DNA of 64,000 nucleotides from Ciona savignyi (taxonomy: Eukaryota; Chordata; Ascidiacea; Phlebobranchia; Cionidae): assembly GCA_000149265.1 (NCBI GenBank), contig CH003018.1, forward strand, positions 1,254,029 through 1,318,028. The letters run 5' to 3'. The notes beneath the pieces are model-generated. The model was not told the origin of the DNA, ran no database searches, and worked only from the letters and a program-made list of their open reading frames with translations. Of the stretch, positions 52,401 through 63,198 are shown piece by piece. A program made the translations under genes and the position numbers. Position 1 is the first letter of the stretch. Every line of letters begins with the position of its first letter.

Positions 52401-55400
52401 CGCATGATGAATCAGTTAGTAAAGTTCATAGGCTCGACATGTTCCTCCAAGTTGCAAATACCAAAGTTCAGTACTACTCTCCTGCCTAGTATGCAATGTC
52501 GTTGTTATTTCTTTCCAATAAAATGTTACCGAATAGTTTAGCTTTCAGTATAACCACTCTAGTCTAAACAGTATGCGAGACATTTGACTCAAACGTGCAA
52601 AAATGCGATGGTCTTACCTCTAAACTGTATCTTCCCCGAATTGAGGATTCGAAAAAGTATCTTGAATATATTCCATCATTTTTCGTGGCATCGGGATCTG
52701 TCAGGAAAATATATACATACACACACATGTTTATATTTGTAAAATTGTATATATATTTATATATAATATAATTCTTTGACGTCACTAATATAGGCCAAAT
52801 AAGAGTTGTCGTTGCTCTTAGGATAAATTTAAGTTAATGTAATAAGACTTATGTAAGCAATTAATGGTTTAGACGACAATAAAGATATTTTATAACCGTC
52901 AGAACTTAAAAACACGTACTTGCTCCTCCGTCAAACAGTTGTAAATGCTGCTTGGTCTTATTTGGGTGTATTATAATTGCTGTGACATGTGCACCAGTTA
53001 AAGGTGTCCCACCGACTGAAACCTGTTTTCCAAAACCGTAAATTGAGTAATAGTAATGTGGCATACAACAAATAATAAATTAACCTATCTAGGCGTTTCT
53101 GGATGCGAATAATTACACTCTCATAAATTTACCCGAGCAAATATTTTCATCGGTTCGGATTTTATCCTGTTGTAAGGTATCGTTGAAACTGTAACAACAA
53201 TTGGCTTCTGCTTTGCACGTAACTTGGACGTGACGGTTGCCGTCACAGTCTGCCGATTCTTTGAAGTAACTTGGTATCTCCATTTTCCTTCCTGGTGGGA
53301 AAATTGTATTAAGATATGCTAAGACAAATTGATGGATAGACCTACTTTGGCGATCCCAGGTATTGAAAATCTTATTGTTTTGAATGCAGCATTGACATTA
53401 GCTAACGGGTGGCTTGCACACGGATTGCCTGGAACTATGTCAATCGTCGAATAAGAACAACCGCTAGGAGAGGTGATGGATATGCCTAAATATGGAAGAT
53501 GGGGTAGTGGCAAATTAAAGCCTGGAAGCAAAACTGAAAAGTGGTTTATACAAGATAAATGTAAGCCTTATTTTTATTATAATAAAAATAAGTGTCTTAC
53601 TTAATTTTAGCCTCAAACGGTGGGGCACCGGCGGAGAAATATTAGTTACTCTTTTTTTGCCGGACTCAGTTTTTAACTCATGATAGGCTCGTTGCTAATA
53701 ACGTTTTTTGTATATAATTCGGTATATATACTGGTTCCCGTTAACCAATATCAGTTACTCCTAATGGTTGTTTCTCTCGATTATGTACAACTCACTTAGC
53801 GGAGTGTCTCCACCCTCCGACCACGCAAACGAAAAGACAGTTTGGTTGCCAATAGTCGCGTCAATGTCAACATCAGTAAAAAATTGTTCACCTGCTTCTA
53901 CGATTCTGGACGAGCTATGGATCTAATAAAATAGACAAATCGTCGTAAGTAATATTCCTACGACAACGGCAAACGTAAAAAATGCACCCTGTTCGTTTGT
54001 TGTGACAAGTCACCATCTGTTCCTTTTGCAATCTGTTCATAAGCTCCTATTATAGGCGTAATGTCGTTGGTATCTCCGAAAAACCAAGTCCCAGAAGTTG
54101 CGGTGACTAAATTCACCAAATCAGTATTTCCGTTGGTTGTAAAGAAAACGGCACTAACTTTACATTTCTGTGGTAGACAAAGTAGTGTTATAGTCATATA
54201 TTAGCAGTGGTAAATGTATTGAAAGTGGCATGTTGCCCGACTCGGTGAAATGCCACCCAGACACTTATAATGCGGACAAAAAAAACAGCTTATTTTCGCT
54301 ATTTACTAAGATAATACAGAATAGCGTAGGGTGGTAATCATATTAGATATTATACTACTCTTTTGTGGCATTCATTCGGTAGTGAATATACTATGTGCAC
54401 CTTAACCAGTAGAAATCAATCCTGCGTCCATAAGCGCAGAATTTCGATATTTAAACCGACACGGGTAATTTAAGTCTAGATTCCATGTGCTAGGAAGTGA
54501 ACACTTGTTTGGTTGTCAGTTGTTTTTGTTCTATTAAATACCTTTTTCACCACTTTGTCATGAACGTCGGCAACGCGAGGATCGACGTTTTCTTCCCCGT
54601 CAGTAAAGACAATGATATGACCACACGCATTTGGAGAATGTTCTTCCATTATCTATCAATTAACAAATGATGAAATATATAGGTTTGTTGCATAGTATTT
54701 TAAAAATAACTTTTATGTTGTCGATTGGTAATATAGCTTAAAACATTTATATTCATTTATGACATTTAAAACAAAAGAAATGATGAGCCGATTACGTGTT
54801 CGAAACTTGACCAGGTAATAATTAACATTGTTTTGCTTCAATTTAAATGCGTATTCTTTCCTACCCGAATCGCAGTGTTTATGCCACAACCGATACAGGT
54901 CAATCCTCTGACAGAGCGCGGTATTTTTCTCAACAGAGCTTCCTTGTCACTCTGATCTCGAATTTTTCCAAGTTGAGCAAGTCTTCGAGCGATTGTTGAA
55001 AACGCAGCCATTCCAACATAATCACCAATGGGTACAAAATCGTCGATAAATGAACGTATTATCTGACGCATTTGCACAAGACGACTCTTTAAAAAAACAC
55101 AAGTTTATAAGTGATTTAAAACACAAATAGTTATTTCCTTATTTACATAGGCTGTAATTATTAACATGGCGTTTAGTCAAAATAATTGAACAAAAATATA
55201 CACAGTGTTCTACACAAAACAAAACATCAATTACCCCGGCCATGCTTCCAGAAACGTCCAGTACCAACACAAAGGAACGGAATGGATATGGTTTTACAAC
55301 TTTGAAAGTCGGTGTGGTGCTAGCAACGGCAGGGTTCGGCAAATTTAACCCCCCAGCAAAATCATTTGAAGACGTAATCACATCCCACACGCTCCGCTTG

Positions 55401-56985
55401 TTGCATTTGTCATTTTGTTCGTTTGGTGCTTCAGGGTTGTGACGATTGATTGGGTCGGCGTCGTCGTCATGGCAAAAACCATCAATCTGTATTGTAAATG
55501 CGTATATATTTCAGTCTCATACTTCGATGGCACAAACACCTTACCATTAAATTAGAAACTATCATTAGTTTTGATACTTGAAGGAAGTATATGTATTTAA
55601 ATGCATATTTAAAGCTTATCTCCGTGAACGGAAAAGAGCGGAAAAGTTATCATAGGAGCAGTCGTCAGTTTACCTTTCGAAAACTCAAGGAACATTATCA
55701 CAAGAGTAACCATCAGATAACCTGCCGTTCACCGTTAATTGAGTCATTGCATTATGTTATAAGTTGTTATGTACGTAGGTTAAATTTTAAATAAACCTAA
55801 CAATAACCTATTGGTTGTCTACAGACCGCCAAGAGAGAAACGACCACTTGCACCCATAAAGCTGTTAAATGCAAATGCGCTTCACAATACCAAAGTACAC
55901 CCCCACCTCCGTAACGTATTGATATGACATCAAGGACGCTTTTAACTCCAGATCCTGGTCCCATGCCAATACATACTTGCAGTCTGTAGAATTTGGAAGC
56001 AGAGTTTGATCGTCGTAATTGCAGGAATAATCGACAATTTCATTGTCTCTTACTATCATATTTTCCCCTTGTATTCTTAATGAACACCTGTTGGGACATA
56101 CCAATATTAGTGTTTATGATCGCTTGATAAGAAGTCTATTGCAACGAAACAAAATAACCTCGTTGCCTCAATGGTTCCAGCGGAGGAAATGTAAAATGGA
56201 GGGTAATCTCCCGATGCGATTTCATCAAATACCCCCCATCGAAGATGGGACCATTCATGAACAATTACTTTACCTAAAAGTTAAACCCTGTTTAGCAGTT
56301 AGTTGTATCAGCCATTGCTAGACATACCTCTAGGTCCATAGCTTTCAACATATGTATTGTTCGTATAATATTCCCGCGTCATGTGTATTTGAGTTCCCGG
56401 ATCCCCACAGCCACCTGGTTGAACTACGTAGGGGCTGTTACCGTGTATCCCATTCGTATTAGTAACCACCACATCTGCCTGTTTTAGGTAAAAACGCTTG
56501 GTTAAACTTACCTCATTATAAGCAACCGCTTGGTTAACCTTACCTCATTATAAGATTCGTCTATCGCCCTTTCATAATTTCCGTTCCACGATTTAGGAAC
56601 CAGAATTGTGATGTTGCCAAAATACGCTCGTTTTCTTGTTGCGATGTATAATGCAGCAGATGCAGCAGTCCATGCCGACTGTGTATTAAACAAGTGTTAC
56701 TATAAAAACCGAAGGACGATTGCCAGAGTTTTATTCCCGGTCTGCTTTAGTGAAGAGGCATATTTGAAAAAGAGATTTTTAATAATTATAATAAATAGTA
56801 GTTAATTTCAAAATATAAGACTATTTAGTTACCTGTATTGCATCGATAAGAGTTCGATTCTCTGCTATTTCCGGGTTAATTGCAATTACTATACCCTGGT
56901 AAGCATTTTTCACCAAGCTGACAGTTTCAAACGTAGCCAATGCCACATGGCAAAACATGAAAACAACAAATAGTCTAAATATCAT
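49432..56985 (-). CDS. clca: CLCA-family secreted/membrane metalloprotease, complete
   Basis: Twenty exons close in frame to 1038 aa: 56833-56985, 56544-56678, 56328-56478, 56159-56273, 55907-56087, 55235-55486, 54865-55086, 54542-54652, 53988-54167, 53796-53922, 53346-53533, 53133-53291, 52920-53022, 52618-52697, 52073-52166, 51560-51680, 50926-51068, 50677-50863, 50346-50488, 49432-49703. A signal peptide ([17 protein letters not shown]) leads the N-CLCA domain with the zinc motif HEWSH at residues 152-156 and WGVFDE behind it. The VWA domain has the MIDAS DVSGS at about 322-326 and TDGEENVD. Then come [19 protein letters not shown] and a C-terminal FN3-like region ([17 protein letters not shown]). 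Vertebrate CLCAs are self-cleaving proteases that modulate the TMEM16A channel. After a Pro/Thr linker ([10 protein letters not shown]) the last exon encodes 90 residues with no counterpart I know in CLCAs. Confidence 0.94.
49946..50222 (-). mobile_element. SINE copy, nearly full length
   Basis: In minus sense: tRNA-like head with the B-box-like GCAGGTTCGAAACTGG, then GTCGGTTGTGTCCTTGGG, the GATTAATGGGTTCTACTAAA block, the GGTTACCCGACGATGGGCGC-type body and the tail GGATAAACTTGAATATCC. It lies in the last intron of the CLCA gene and closely matches the copy at 57652-57953. Confidence 0.75.
56501..56558 (-). repeat. clca: 32-bp tandem duplication spanning a CLCA splice donor
   Basis: The unit containing CGCTTGGTTAA then ACTTACCTCATTATAAG is present twice, 32 bases apart. 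On the coding strand each copy ends CTTATAATGAG/GTAAG, so exon 56544-56678 has two donor sites, at 56543 and 56511. Using the outer one would add 32 bases and shift the frame. Confidence 0.85.
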
Positions 56986-57429
56986 TGTAAGCCTGAAGTA
57001 TATTTATCTGTTGGTTTAAAAACACAGTACTGTAAAACAGAAATATAGTGTACAACTCGACAGAGTTGTTTGCTGTATTAAAGTCAAACACACGTTTGTA
57101 TTACGTACTTTGGGGTCAGGCGCATGTTGATTTTTGCTTTGTTATTCACAATGAAGTGCGATATTATCAGTATGCATGAACGCTTTGCTGATAGCGCATT
57201 AAGTTTTTTGGGTGACTCTGCTCTTGCCATTTAAAGTGTTTTATTTCCTACGAAAACTACCTCGTTTCTTGCACCTGATGGCGTCACAAAATTATTTGTT
57301 TTGTTTTTTTTATTCTAATTATGGTCCTGTTTAATCATTTTTCCCGATAGCGAGATGATAAATTGAAGATCGAAGGAAAATATTAGCATGCCAGTTAAAA
57401 TTACAAGTTTCAAGCTGATGGAAAAGTCT

Positions 57430-57605
57430 TGCTAATAACCTTGTGACCGGACGTGCCTGTCACGAGCGTGACGCAAAATAACACGGAGTGGAATCAAAAT
57501 ATTTGACATTGCCTAAACTCAGCGGACTGATGGGTTGTACTAAATAAAAGGAACATGTAAGTTATACACAGCACGCTGCAATAGATACAGGAACCAGAAG
57601 CTGCG
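57430..57605 (+). mobile_element. SINE-related segment, plus sense
   Basis: CGGACGTGCCTGTCACGAGC matches the block at 48585, and is followed by GACATTGCCTAAACTCAGCG and GACTGATGGGTT, the SINE body. It sits head to head with the minus-sense copy at 57652, giving an inverted SINE pair about 50 bases apart. Confidence 0.55.
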
Positions 57606-57651
57606 CACGAAGTGACCTGAGGATAAACATGACCAATATCCTATCCCATTC

Positions 57652-57953
57652 CATGTATAGTATAGGATAGGATATTCATGTTTATCCCCGTGAATGGAAA
57701 AACCAAGGGGGTTAACACACGGGCAACCGTCAGATCACCGCGCGCCCACCGTCGGGTTACCGGGGCTATTGCAGTGTGTTGTATAGGATAGATACGTTCC
57801 TTTAATTTGGAAAAACCCATTATTCCGCTGGATTCAGGCAATTTCCGTGCCTTGCTCAAGGACACAACCGACTAGCCAGCGACCAGTTTCGCATCTGCAA
57901 GCCTTCGATTGAAAGGTACGCACTTAACCGCTAGACCAACCGGCCGGACAAAC
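57652..57953 (-). mobile_element. SINE copy, full length
   Basis: In minus sense: A-box-like GGTCTAGCGGTTAAGTGCG and B-box-like GCAGATGCGAAACTGG, then GTCGGTTGTGTCCTTGAGC, GCGGAATAATGGGTTTTTCC, the GGGCGCGCGGTGATCTGACG body and a tail GGATAAACATGAATATCC. About 300 bp. This is the best reference copy of the family in the window. It may correspond to the composite SINE described in Ciona, but I could not compare it. Confidence 0.8.
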
Positions 57954-58194
57954 TAGAAACATACAACTGATTATCGCAAACACAATATATTAAAACAATT
58001 TATTATTTTGTTAATTTTCCTTTTTCATCTTCAAGGGTATGATTTGCCAAAAAGACGACAAAACTTTATAATTTAATAAAATGAATTAAAAAAAACATAT
58101 TTTCAAATTCTTCCTCTACATCCCAGGTTACTTTGCTAATCTGTATTGTAAAAACCACGGTGTTGCAAAATTATGTTTTATGGTGATTATTATT

Positions 58195-58262
58195 TAGTTC
58201 ACCAATAAGTTAAAATTTAGTTCACCAATAAGTTAAAATTTAGTTCACCAATAAGTTAAAAG
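58195..58262 (+). repeat. Tandem repeat, 23-bp unit, 3 copies
   Basis: TAGTTCACCAATAAGTTAAA plus ATT is repeated at 58195, 58218 and 58241 with almost no divergence, indicating a recent expansion. It lies shortly upstream of RanBP1. Confidence 0.95.
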
Positions 58263-58431
58263 TATGTTTTTAAATTCGTTAAATGTAAATCCAGCGATAA
58301 AACAACACTTTTTCATAAGAAACACTAATTTGTATTGTTTTGAACTGTAGCAATAGCGTAACCTAGAGTACTTGTTTGGTTTGAGCTTCCAAGTGCTGTC
58401 AGCCTCTTTACCATTGTCACATGTTAAAACC

Positions 58432-60688
58432 ATGACTGGGGTAAGTCAACGTTTTCAAATCAAGTTTTATATTTAATTATGTCGACATTTTGGTAGGTTA
58501 GTACTACAGGACATGTCAATAAAAACTTACTGAAACTGTATAGCTAATAAATGTCGGGTGCCTCTAAATACTACAGGACCGCTTGGATCACTTAGATTGC
58601 TATGGAAAGTAATTCTAACCCTGTCCCAAACACTAATCTTAACCCCAGAACTAACTTTAACCCCAACCCTAACATTATTATCATGGCTTTTGTAATTACG
58701 AAGTATAGTAAGCAATCCAAGCGGTCCTGTAGTATTTAGAGGTACCGATAAATGTCAGTTATAAAAAAACGTGTTTTTTGTTGTTGCCGTAATACACTTC
58801 TATAAAAATCTTTTTTTATATTATACCTACGATTTAAATATTACTGATTGGTAATGATATTTTTTTATATAAAAAATTATTGACTTGCAGGTAGGAGAAA
58901 CACAAGATCATGATCCTCATTACGAACCAATTATTTCATTGCCTGAGCAAGTCATCCCAACATTAGAAGAGGATGAAGAAGTTCTTTTTAAAATGTTGGT
59001 AGTTATTAACTATCAAATATTATTTTGCAGTTTGTAAACATATAGTATTCTCATGTCTAGGAAAGCCTTCAACATTGTAATTGTACCATTATGTTGTTAT
59101 CTTTAATTCTAAGTGTAGTTTGTGGGTTTTAAGAACCAGTTTAATTGTGTCCTTTGTGTCCTCGGGCAAAGCACTTTACGGACATTGCCTGAACCCAGCG
59201 GATTAATGGGTTCTACCAAATTGAAGGAATGTGTCTATCATCTACAACAAACTGCAACAGTTCCAGTAGCCCGACGGTGGGCGCGAGGTGATCTGACGAT
59301 TGCCTGTGTGTTAACCCCCTTCGTTTTTCCATCCACGGGGATAAACATGAATATCTTATCTTATTTTCTTCTTAAAGGTTTTTTTTTTGGGGGGGGGAGT
59401 TTCATGAATTAGGTGGAATAAAAAACATAGTTGTTAAAATGTCATTATCAGTAAACTGTGTGTTTTTTTTTACTTGCACAGTGGGAGTAAAGTGCAATTT
59501 GTACCAATTGCTTTTACGCATATATATTACCGTTATACAGGCGTGCAAAATTGTTTCGCTGGGCAAAAGAATCTGATCCTCAGGAATGGAAGGAGAGGGG
59601 AACTGGAGATGTAAAGATTCTACAACATAATGAAACTTCTCGTATTCGATTGCTTATGAGACGTGATAAAACTTATAAAATATGTGCCAACCATTATTGT
59701 GAGTATTTCTTCATAGAAATGTTTTTGTAAAAGACTATGTTTTTGTTTGTTTTATCAAGAAATTAAAACAGTATTCATATGAATTTTATTTTAATCACTA
59801 ACGGAAGTAATATTTTCAATGACTTGAAGAACAATAATTACATACTAAAATATTAAGAGCGTATAAAATTAAATTTTCTTTTAAGTGACTACCAGTATGA
59901 ATTTGCTGTCGCACTGTGGAAGTGAGCGAGCTTGGGTGTGGATGACACAGGCCGATTTTGCTGATGAGGAAGCCAAAGAAGAACTATTTGCAATCCGATT
60001 TTTAAACGCTGAAAGTATGCACTAAATGATGTATTTTTTTTGGTTGGTGATGATTCATATTTTTTTCTTTTTTTAGATGCCAACAAGTTCAAAGACAAGT
60101 TTTGTGAATGTCAAGAAATGTTAAAAACAACAGGTTGGAACAAAGTGCTTTTTAAGTTATTCGGTAGGACTTTGTAATATTTGACAACTTACTTTGCTCT
60201 AGCCTGTCTTTATATATGTATAAATAATTAGTATTTAATCACATTAGATAAACATTTGTGGACTTGTTTTGTAGAAGATAGATATGTTTGTAAATATGAT
60301 ATATGGTTTAGTTTTTCAGTGGTAAACTTGCATAGTTACAATAAAGAATGCATTTCGTCGGGAGCAATTTAGTGCCTTGCTGCCCATAAACAGTTTGGCC
60401 ATAGTAATTTGTTAAATTAAAATTATTTTTGGGGATTGTTAAATTAAAATCATTTTACAAATGGCACCACCAGGAAAAGCATCCAGTTCAGATGAATCCG
60501 ATGAAGATGATGAGGAAGAAAATGTTGAAAACGAGGAAAAATCAGAGGATCTTGCAGAGAAACTTGATGAACTCACCGTTAAGGATAACAAGGAAGAAAA
60601 AGAGACCTCTAAACCAGAGGAAACTGAAAAAGTGTTGGATAAGGCTCCTAAGGAAACAAGATCGGTAGAGGATTCCCCTGAGAAGTAA
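58432..60688 (+). CDS. ranbp1: Ran-binding protein 1
   Basis: Cytosolic co-factor that binds RanGTP, helps release export complexes and stimulates RanGAP. Six exons close in frame to 223 aa: 58432-58440, 58891-58994, 59541-59698, 59886-60014, 60077-60133, 60474-60688. The Ran-binding domain (about residues 8-150) is strongly conserved: [80 protein letters not shown]. The C-terminal exon holds a very acidic stretch and [10 protein letters not shown], which matches the nuclear export signal of vertebrate RanBP1 in position and form. The first coding exon is only nine bases (Met-Thr-Gly); the start is inferred from ATG in the correct phase. Intron 1 contains a 192-bp MITE and intron 2 a SINE. 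The usual acidic N-terminal extension is missing. Confidence 0.93.
58556..58747. mobile_element. MITE with 31-bp inverted repeats and 9-bp target duplication
   Basis: The ends GGTGCCTCTAAATACTACAG then GACCGCTTGGAT (from 58557) and their reverse complement (to 58746) differ at one or two bases. The 9-mer ATAAATGTC flanks both sides (58547-58555 and 58748-58756), a clean target-site duplication. The 192-bp interior has CCCTAAC/CCCCAA-type repeats but no coding capacity. A 9-bp duplication is typical of Mutator-like elements and occurs in Merlin; the superfamily is not settled. Confidence 0.88.
59145..59375 (+). mobile_element. SINE body copy, plus sense
   Basis: GTGTCCTCGGGCAAAGCAC, GACATTGCCTGAACCCAGCG, GATTAATGGGTTCTACCAAA, the GGGCGCGAGGTGATCTGACG body and the tail GGGATAAACATGAATATC follow the family order. 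The tRNA-like head is absent (5' truncated). It lies in RanBP1 intron 2. Confidence 0.75.
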
Positions 60689-61592
60689 ATTAGAACAAAA
60701 ACCTTTAGGCAATCCTATAAACCTATTACTGACATTTGCTGAGAAACAATTGATTTCATTTTTCCAGTAAATGCCAATGTTTTGATAAATTTGTTATTGG
60801 TATTTTTATGTTTTACTTTACCATGTTCAAACTTAATGCTACTTGAATATGCTGCTACACTTGTCGCGTATTGCAGTAAAGGTTACCTCAAAGTATTGTA
60901 TTTGGAGCTAGCAAGCAATGATCTCACATACAGCAGGCTTACCATGTTAAACAACTTCCCCTTTCCATTGTATATCGCAATTGTTTTGGTACTCACCCGC
61001 TTTAGCATAACTACCATCAAATTTTGTAAGGTATCGAATATCGATTGTAAATTTGTGTTTATCAATAAACATTCCCACTCGATTCATGTAGTGTTTATTT
61101 AATTGACATATTCTAACTAGTATTACAAACAACACTTGTCCGTCTGGGTTATTTGCCCATGAACAACAAGTTTATGACTACAAAGTGACTTAAATTGTGG
61201 TATTTAAGTGATTTATTGTTCTGACAAAGCGCTTGGCGGCACAATGAAGATAAGCATCTACACTAATACAATTAATGAAGAATTGATACAAAAAATTATG
61301 TGCATAGGTACCTAAATTAACCATTACAGTATATAATTCATAATCACCTTAATATATATCAATTACTTCAACTACAGAAAAATATACAAGAAAATCACTC
61401 GTATTTAACACCAACAAACATATAAAAGCTGTTAATAAAAAATATTTATATTGGTACATACACAAAACTGAGGTGAAGTATATGCATATATCCATGATGT
61501 AAGTATAAAAGTGAGTTTGTTACTCAATAAAACAACCTAATCATCACATGAATAAAAAGTGTAAAAAATGCTCCACCTAAAAGGTCCAGCGT
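60689..61592. other. Convergent 3' intergenic region (RanBP1 / GGT)
   Basis: This holds the 3' UTRs of both genes. No clear AATAAA lies within 100 bases of the RanBP1 stop. The open frames on both strands at 60782-61135 overlap each other, lack recognisable protein features and look like chance. No repeats were recognised. Confidence 0.4.
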
Positions 61593-62163
61593 CTAATAAC
61601 CATAAGGATAGCCTCCCTTGCGAGAATCACATGCAGCACCCACTTTTCCATCAGGCAAAACAACAATAGCCTGTACAACTGAGCCGGCAGATGAAGTTAT
61701 CCGAGTAGCATGATGCTTACTCTCCAATCCAGAGATAATGGACTGCACGTCAAATGCATTAAAACCATTATTTAGGTATTTTGCCACACAACCATTATTC
61801 GGTAAATTTTCTAATAAAGATGTACATTTGTATAGTTTTTGATTTGCTGCTAACGAGCAATAACAACATATATAAACTTTAAAAACAGGAAAAAGATGGC
61901 AAAATGAAGGTTGTTAAACACGACTTTATTATCAAAAACATTAAATCAAAATGACTACACTTTGTAATTATCATCTGTGATTATGATATTTTAACATATT
62001 TCATAAATGATGGCAAAATAAAAATCAACAAGGTATTAGATAAACTTACCTCATCTAATCCTTGTTCACAATCTGTGACATTTGGCATCAACTGATCATG
62101 GACTCTCTTCATTTCTACACTTGTTCCTACATCAAACCCAAACCATAAGGAATTCATAGCGAC
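61593..62163 (-). CDS. ggt: Gamma-glutamyltransferase, C-terminal end (partial)
   Basis: Gamma-glutamyltransferases cleave glutathione at the cell surface. Exon 62050-62163 encodes NSLWFGFDVGTSVEMKRVHD and QLMPNVT, the small-subunit block seen as NLWFGYDV...LHNQLLPNVT in vertebrate GGTs. The last exon (61593 to about 61810 or 61849) encodes FNAFDVQSIISGLESKHHAT, GSVVQAIV and the diagnostic terminus SRKGGYPYGY. Between them the phases disagree: the first exon ends in phase 0 at a good GTAAG, while every acceptor I see before the last exon needs phase 1. A cryptic donor, a missed micro-exon, a sequence error or a decaying copy could explain this. Upstream exons, including the catalytic Thr region, are not in the window. 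Confidence 0.75.
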
Positions 62164-63180
62164 CTAAAATGGAAGAAGCAAGTTCAATCCTAAGAAAAGA
62201 TAAATTAAAGATTCGGTTTTTAGAGCCAATTTGACCAAATCAGCGATTTTTTGTTACGTCAGTTGTGCTAAAATTATAATCACTCTAAGGCCGGGTTCAC
62301 ACCAAAGCGACAAAAACGTTTTTGTCGTGTCGGACCGACGTTTTTCAAATAGAACGCATTGTCTCTTATGCGCCGATTCACACCAGTCCGATTTTGACGC
62401 AAACGACATGTTTTCTGTCGTACGACAGAAAAACATGTTTTTCAGGAATAGAGCATGCGCTATTTTCTTACGACATGTTTTTTTGTCGGACGAGTTTAAT
62501 ATCGTGAAATATCAGCATATACAATTGTTTTATTGCTAATATGCAGTACATATACTATTACTATGGATATAAATGTGTTTTAAAGTAAATACAATAGTTT
62601 TAATAATATTAGAGAGTTTAGGTTGAAGTAAATGAAATCGCAAACAATATTATTTTATAATTATTGGTCACTTGGCCGGCCAGCATTTTTTATTTGTACT
62701 TTGCGGTTACCATAATTCGCATTTACGTTTGATTTAACTTTGAAAATCTAAACCAGTCGCATTCAGTCTACAAGGTCGTGGTATTAGTAACTCTACTTCG
62801 GAAATTGATTTTTATATGTTATTTTTCAGTGGCAAAACAAATAAGTATTTAAACAAGTATATACTGCGTACTGAACAAAAGATTGTGTAAAAAGGGCTGT
62901 GAATATTCAGTAAGTGTTTTGCATTATAATTCGCCTTTTTTCAATCGTATTCAAATTTATTATTATTTACAGAAAACGTTACTAAACGGAACAATAAAAA
63001 GGGATTCAAAATAAAACGTCCTCGTCAATCCGTCAAGTATCAGTTAATGAAAATCTCTAAGCCAATCAAACAAAGACAGTACACAGGGATAGATATAGAC
63101 GTTTGACAATCTGGCGGCATATATTTGGTTTTTGAATATTCTTTCAACTCAAGTGCAAAACTTAACACTGAAACTTAAAG
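62164..63180. other. Region upstream of the GGT exons with a palindromic repeat
   Basis: If the GGT gene continues, this is intron. It contains a palindrome-rich repeat (62285-62500). The last part (about 62870-63180) precedes the gag-like frame and may be a retroelement leader or LTR, but no second LTR is in the window for comparison. Confidence 0.4.
62285..62500. mobile_element. Palindrome-rich DNA-element-like repeat
   Basis: It starts TAAGGCCGGGTTCACACC, a form common at the ends of small non-autonomous DNA elements, and a second GATTCACACCAGTCCG follows at about 62388. It holds a perfect 20-bp palindrome (CGACAAAAACGTTTTTGTCG, 62308-62327) and a perfect 22-bp palindrome centred on GTCGTACGAC (62411-62432). 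ACGACATGTTTT-type units recur. No coding capacity. Confidence 0.6.
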
Positions 63181-63198
63181 TGTTTTGTGAATTTGATG

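Larger units (their letters stand above)
56986..58431. other. Divergent intergenic region (CLCA / RanBP1)
   Basis: Promoters of both genes should lie here. Two SINE-related segments (57430-57605 plus sense, 57652-57953 minus sense) occupy the middle, and a 23-bp triple repeat lies at 58195-58262, about 170 bases before the RanBP1 ATG. No TATA box is convincing. Confidence 0.5.

Noticed and set aside
56043..56321. Plus-strand frame of 92 codons
   Set aside because: It lies opposite the CLCA exons carrying HEWSH and the Cys-rich segment; no independent evidence of coding.
60782..61135. Overlapping open frames on both strands downstream of RanBP1
   Set aside because: Hydrophobic, AT-driven translations, no start context or homology; likely 3' UTR and spacer.
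62231..62539. Open frames on both strands at the palindromic repeat
   Set aside because: The frames are a by-product of the palindromic repeat units, so both strands read alike.
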